Source of the DNA: a virus
DNA length: 60,875 nucleotides
Direction: 5' to 3' (one strand)
Virus record (IMG/VR): IMGVR_UViG_3300043395_000730
Coordinates: 1-60,875 of that record
This document shows, one piece after another, positions 58,901-60,875 of this stretch. The notes under the pieces are model-generated. The model had not been told where the DNA came from and ran no database searches. It worked only from the letters and a program-made list of their open reading frames with translations. Made by a program: the position numbers and the translations under genes. The first letter of the stretch is position 1. Each line of letters begins with the position of its first letter.

Positions 58901-59208
58901 ATCCAATAGTTTAAATAGTCGTTGTCATAATCCTCTAAAAACACGGATGGATTCGTCTTTTGGTAGCTAATTAACTCCTCTTCTAAGTAGTCTAACATAG
59001 CATCCGAAATAACGAATTTAGTAATAGGTTCTACTTCACTCCAACACTCCGACTGCACTATTCTTTCAAGTACGACTTCATTACTATACGCGTCAAGTCC
59101 GTATTCAGCTACTACGTAAAATGTCAATCCGTCGTCTTCCCAATTAAAGGTAACTTGCTGTTCATTATGTAAAAAGCTGTGTTCTATATAAAAATTTTCT
59201 AAGTTCAT
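58897..59208 (-). CDS. hypothetical acidic protein (103 aa)
   Basis: MNLENFYIEHSFLHNEQQVT; acidic, beta-rich, with W-E-D-D-G-L-T-F-Y-V-V-A-E-Y. ATG overlaps the stop of the 73-aa gene. Unrecognised. Confidence 0.65.
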   Translation of the reverse strand: MNLENFYIEHSFLHNEQQVTFNWEDDGLTFYVVAEYGLDAYSNEVVLERIVQSECWSEVEPITKFVISDAMLDYLEEELISYQKTNPSVFLEDYDNDYLNYWI

Positions 59209-59426
59209 TTTCTTATTGTTATTCCGTTAAACTTCTCGTTATAATAATCTTCACCTGTATAAGTATATTCGTAATTAGTTACACCACTTGAATTTCGCTT
59301 CTTGTTTCCGTGCGCTTCAATTATTTGCTCTTTCTCCATTTGTTTTGCTTTATCAATATCTCCTTTTGTAAACTTCCCTAAATTATTGAAAAGTTGTTGC
59401 TCTAACCATTCTACTGCTGTTTTTAT
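59205..59426 (-). CDS. hypothetical protein (73 aa) with ATA start, paralogue of 58001-58210
   Basis: Frame reads I-K-T-A-V-E-W-L-E-Q-Q-L, exactly parallel to M-K-T-A-V-E-W-L in its paralogue, but the initiation codon is ATA instead of ATG, overlapping the upstream TAA (ATAA). K-Q-M-E-K-E-Q-I-I is also shared. Either a rare ATA start with translational coupling, or a mutated start with internal initiation at the later ATG (residue 30). Confidence 0.6.
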   Translation of the reverse strand: MKTAVEWLEQQLFNNLGKFTKGDIDKAKQMEKEQIIEAHGNKKRNSSGVTNYEYTYTGEDYYNEKFNGITIRK

Positions 59427-59779
59427 AACATTTGTTTTATTTTTTCTAGATATAAACTTAAATCCATAGCCTCCTGCTTGGCATGCTCAACCCATTCCTT
59501 TATCGTTAAGTCATTACGATCTAAATTCGTATTGTACTTAGCCATCCCAACAGCCGATCGATCTCTCAATTGATTGACCAGTGACTCGACAATACTATCT
59601 GACTTTATAAATTCAGAATTGTTGTACCATCTGGTTGTCTGATTGCCAAGCTGATTGATACCTGTTAACCAACAGCCGTGCTCCTTAGCGTCCTCAACGC
59701 TCACCACCTCATACCTATCGAAGTAGCGCTTGTCATCAACTAACTTGATGACGTAAACTTTTTCTCCTTGTTTGTACAT
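59423..59779 (-). CDS. conserved phage protein with C-terminal phosphohydrolase-like helix bundle
   Basis: ATG 59779 gives MYKQGEKVYVIKLVDDKRYF; an SH3-like N-terminal part (about 1-55) is fused to L-R-D-R-S-A-V-G-M-A-K-Y-N-T-N-L-D-R-N-D-L-T-I-K-E-W-V-E-H-A-K-Q-E-A-M-D-L-S-L-Y-L. The R-x-x-x-G-x-x-K-Y-x-x-x-L-x-R-x-D-L-x-x-x-E-W-x-x-H-x-x-E-E-x-x-D pattern is common in phages and resembles MazG/dATPase-type helical hydrolases. Upstream codons to 59818 are not needed. Confidence 0.75.
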   Translation of the reverse strand: MYKQGEKVYVIKLVDDKRYFDRYEVVSVEDAKEHGCWLTGINQLGNQTTRWYNNSEFIKSDSIVESLVNQLRDRSAVGMAKYNTNLDRNDLTIKEWVEHAKQEAMDLSLYLEKIKQML

Positions 59780-59833
59780 ATCTTTTGATTTAAAAAAAGA
59801 CAGACTGACCACACCCATCTGCCTAGAGTTTTT

Positions 59834-59876
59834 ACCTATGTGGAGGCTAACCTCAGAACCCTAACTGCTGTCCACC
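59834..59876. ncRNA. hairpin element beside tRNA-like RNA
   Basis: GTGGA (about 59840) pairs with TCCAC about 30 nt later, and a small GAGG-CTAA-CCTC hairpin (about 59842-59853) lies within the same stretch, an alternative to the outer stem. No ORF of note. Could be the 3' end signal of the RNA island on the minus strand. Confidence 0.35.
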
Positions 59877-59889
59877 ATGAACAAATTTG

Positions 59890-60016
59890 TTGTCAGGACA
59901 GGATTCGAACCTGTATCTATGATGGGATTTCTCCTAAGTATGAGGTGTGCTTACGATTATATTTTCAAATCTTTATCACTCCATCCTATAGCGTCTACCA
60001 ATTCCGCCACCTGACT
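59890..60016 (-). tRNA. tRNA-Leu-like element with abnormal anticodon region
   Basis: On the minus strand: acceptor GTCAGG/CCTGAC (6 of 7 pairs, first pair A-A mismatched), D-arm G-C-G-G-A-A-T-T-G-G-T-A-G-A-C-G-C of leucine type, T-arm ACAGG-TTCGAAT-CCTGT, discriminator A. A normal anticodon arm is missing: the 76 nt between D-arm and T-arm are about 42 nt too long and no 5-bp/7-nt-loop with T33 fits. Instead CTAT and GATGG pair with CCATC and ATAG to make a long helix with a bulge. It is a pseudo-tRNA, an intron-like insertion, or a tRNA-like RNA. Confidence 0.6.
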
Positions 60017-60020
60017 ATAA

Positions 60021-60236
60021 AATAACCCCTAGCAGTGGCTATTGATCAGATAGTCTTACTAGGGGGTTGTATCAGTTATAAGGACACGTCCAATTTCCCG
60101 ATACAGAGAAGGCCATACAAGTGAGCTGATCTAACGGTAAGCTCGATGGCACTGGGCCTGTGGCTATCTCACCACAGGGGGGCGTGTAGCAGGCTCCGCT
60201 CCCTGCTCGGTGCTTGTACTTTGCACTATTAAGCGT
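60021..60236 (-). ncRNA. multi-hairpin structured RNA candidate
   Basis: Gene-free 216 nt with many exact pairings: CCTGTGG/CCACAGG (60157-60177 region), AGCAGG/CCTGCT (60188-60207), GAGC/GCTC (60123-60144), TGTATC/GATACA (60068-60106) enclosing GGAC/GTCC, and a 9-bp AACCCC(C)TAG/CTAGGGGTT (about 60024-60067) that is followed by T-rich sequence on the minus strand and may be a terminator. Located directly 5' of the tRNA-like element on the minus strand. No known family recognised. Confidence 0.5.
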
Positions 60237-60578
60237 TTAGGTTAATGTTAACAAGTATAATGTCTCGTTAACTAGACCTATCATCTCATCCATTATGTTC
60301 TGCAAGTCAGATGGATAGTTAGGTCTCTCTTCCTCAAGAGTTTTTTGCATCATCTTTAAATGACTGATCGAATCTTCGTTCTTTGATTCTGGTATAACTA
60401 TCGGAAGTCTTTTGTTTCTACCGAAATATTTCTCAGTAAATGAGTCTGTAAGATCAAGTATCCCATCATAGTAAGACGCTAAAGCCTTGTGCTCTGCGTA
60501 AGATGTTGTCTGTAAGTGTGCGATGTGCATTATGTCTCTACTCTGAAACAACATGCCTATTAGTTTATTTGCTGTCAT
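60237..60578 (-). CDS. hypothetical helical protein (113 aa)
   Basis: MTANKLIGMLFQSRDIMHIA; helical, with H-L-Q-T-T-S-Y-A-E-H-K-A-L-A-S-Y-Y-D-G-I-L-D-L-T-D, resembling the Dps/ferritin-like helix pattern of the DUF5856 type of small phage proteins. H-x(n)-H-x-x-x-x-Y-Y-x-x-x-x-D may bind metal. Immediately downstream of the DUF3127 gene. Confidence 0.7.
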   Translation of the reverse strand: MTANKLIGMLFQSRDIMHIAHLQTTSYAEHKALASYYDGILDLTDSFTEKYFGRNKRLPIVIPESKNEDSISHLKMMQKTLEEERPNYPSDLQNIMDEMIGLVNETLYLLTLT

Positions 60579-60580
60579 AA

Positions 60581-60875
60581 TTAAAAAGGTAATGCGTCAT
60601 CTTGTTTAATCTCTGCTTGCTTTGGAGCCTCTCCCTCAATCTTCCAACCTTGTAAGGTGTTGAAGTACTTAACGTCACCTGCTGGCGATGTCCACTCTCT
60701 ACCTCTCAGATTGAACGACAGCTCGATCTCTTGGCCTTCCATCACGTTGTCAAGTAAACTCGTCTTGTCTTGAGTGAACTCAAAGCTTACGTACTGAGGA
60801 TACTTGTCGTCGCTGTTGTCAACCATGACAAGCTCACGTTTTGAGAACTTCTCGCTCACAATCATCGTTTGTCCT
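60581..60875 (-). CDS. DUF3127 protein, main part
   Basis: Continues from the start at 38 across the circle join. S-E-K-F-S-K-R-E-L-V-M-V, Y-P-Q-Y-V-S-F-E-F-T-Q-D-K, G-Q-E-I-E-L-S-F-N-L-R-G-R-E-W and K-Y-F-N-T-L-Q-G-W-K-I-E are the DUF3127 hallmarks; the C-terminal tail is acidic and ends D-D-A-L-P-F, as in SSB proteins. DUF3127 proteins are OB-fold-type and probably bind single-stranded DNA in Bacteroidota. Neighbours YqaJ, so an annealing/ssDNA-protection role is likely. Positions 60861-60875 repeat 1-15. Confidence 0.88.
   Translation of the reverse strand, partial: GQTMIVSEKFSKRELVMVDNSDDKYPQYVSFEFTQDKTSLLDNVMEGQEIELSFNLRGREWTSPAGDVKYFNTLQGWKIEGEAPKQAEIKQDDALPF

Noticed and set aside
59890-60016. 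Group I intron in tRNA-Leu
   Set aside because: The extra sequence is only about 42 nt, far too short, and no group I core sequence is visible.
1-60875. CRISPR arrays, insertion sequences, integrase or attachment sites
   Set aside because: No regular spaced repeats, transposase, tyrosine or serine recombinase was seen; the phage appears lytic or at least not integrase-dependent.

Overview
The window is a complete, circularly permuted genome of a tailed phage (podovirus-like) infecting a member of the Bacteroidota. The last 15 bases repeat the first 15, and one gene (a DUF3127 protein) reads across the junction in frame, so the unique circle is about 60,860 bp. The host assignment rests on repeated Bacteroidota-type promoter cores (TAnnTTTGnA) upstream of several rightward genes, and on protein families typical of Bacteroidota phages: DUF3127, BT4734-like/VirE-N primase and a BACON domain. 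The virion module resembles that of crAss-like phages: large terminase, portal with a long coiled-coil tail, scaffold, major capsid protein, two ring-type connector proteins, a muzzle/stabilisation protein, cargo-type proteins and one giant ejected-type protein. The genome is smaller than classical crAss phages and I found no DNA or RNA polymerase.

Layout. Positions 8122 down to 1, continuing through the circle join to 60875 down to 49240, form one leftward block of about 20 kb of mostly small, overlapping early genes. Replication and recombination functions are spread through it: DUF3127 protein, YqaJ-type exonuclease, primase-helicase, DnaA-domain-IV-like protein, DEAD/SNF2-type ATPase, VRR-NUC nuclease and a metallophosphoesterase. 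An iteron/AT-rich region at 3677-3964 is a candidate replication origin. Positions 9146-49236 form the rightward late block: small basic proteins, phage-encoded GroEL/GroES, a lysis cassette (u-spanin, holin, amidase), fibres, packaging and head genes, tail genes and the 3702-residue giant protein. One winged-helix gene (12784-13278) is antisense inside this block.

The most unusual feature is RNA. Three compact type I hammerhead ribozymes (6300-6356, 7164-7222, 7953-8009) sit in tandem in the leftward transcript. Each overlaps the stop codon or tail of the upstream gene, and each would release an almost identical short leader 23-24 nt before the next start codon. A fourth gene in the same series (8009-8122) has a three-way-junction leader in the equivalent position. 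Upstream of them is about 1 kb of non-coding DNA (8123-9145) that separates the early and late blocks. It holds a strongly structured RNA candidate, TACGT repeats, C-rich low-complexity DNA and a pseudoknot in the late leader. A second RNA island (59834-60236) holds a tRNA-Leu-like element with an abnormal insert in place of the anticodon arm, plus a multi-hairpin RNA.

The likely scheme is that divergent transcription starts in the 8.2-9.1 kb control region, the early transcript is cut into smaller mRNAs by hammerheads, replication uses the phage primase-helicase with host polymerase, and late genes are read rightward from scattered TAnnTTTGnA promoters.
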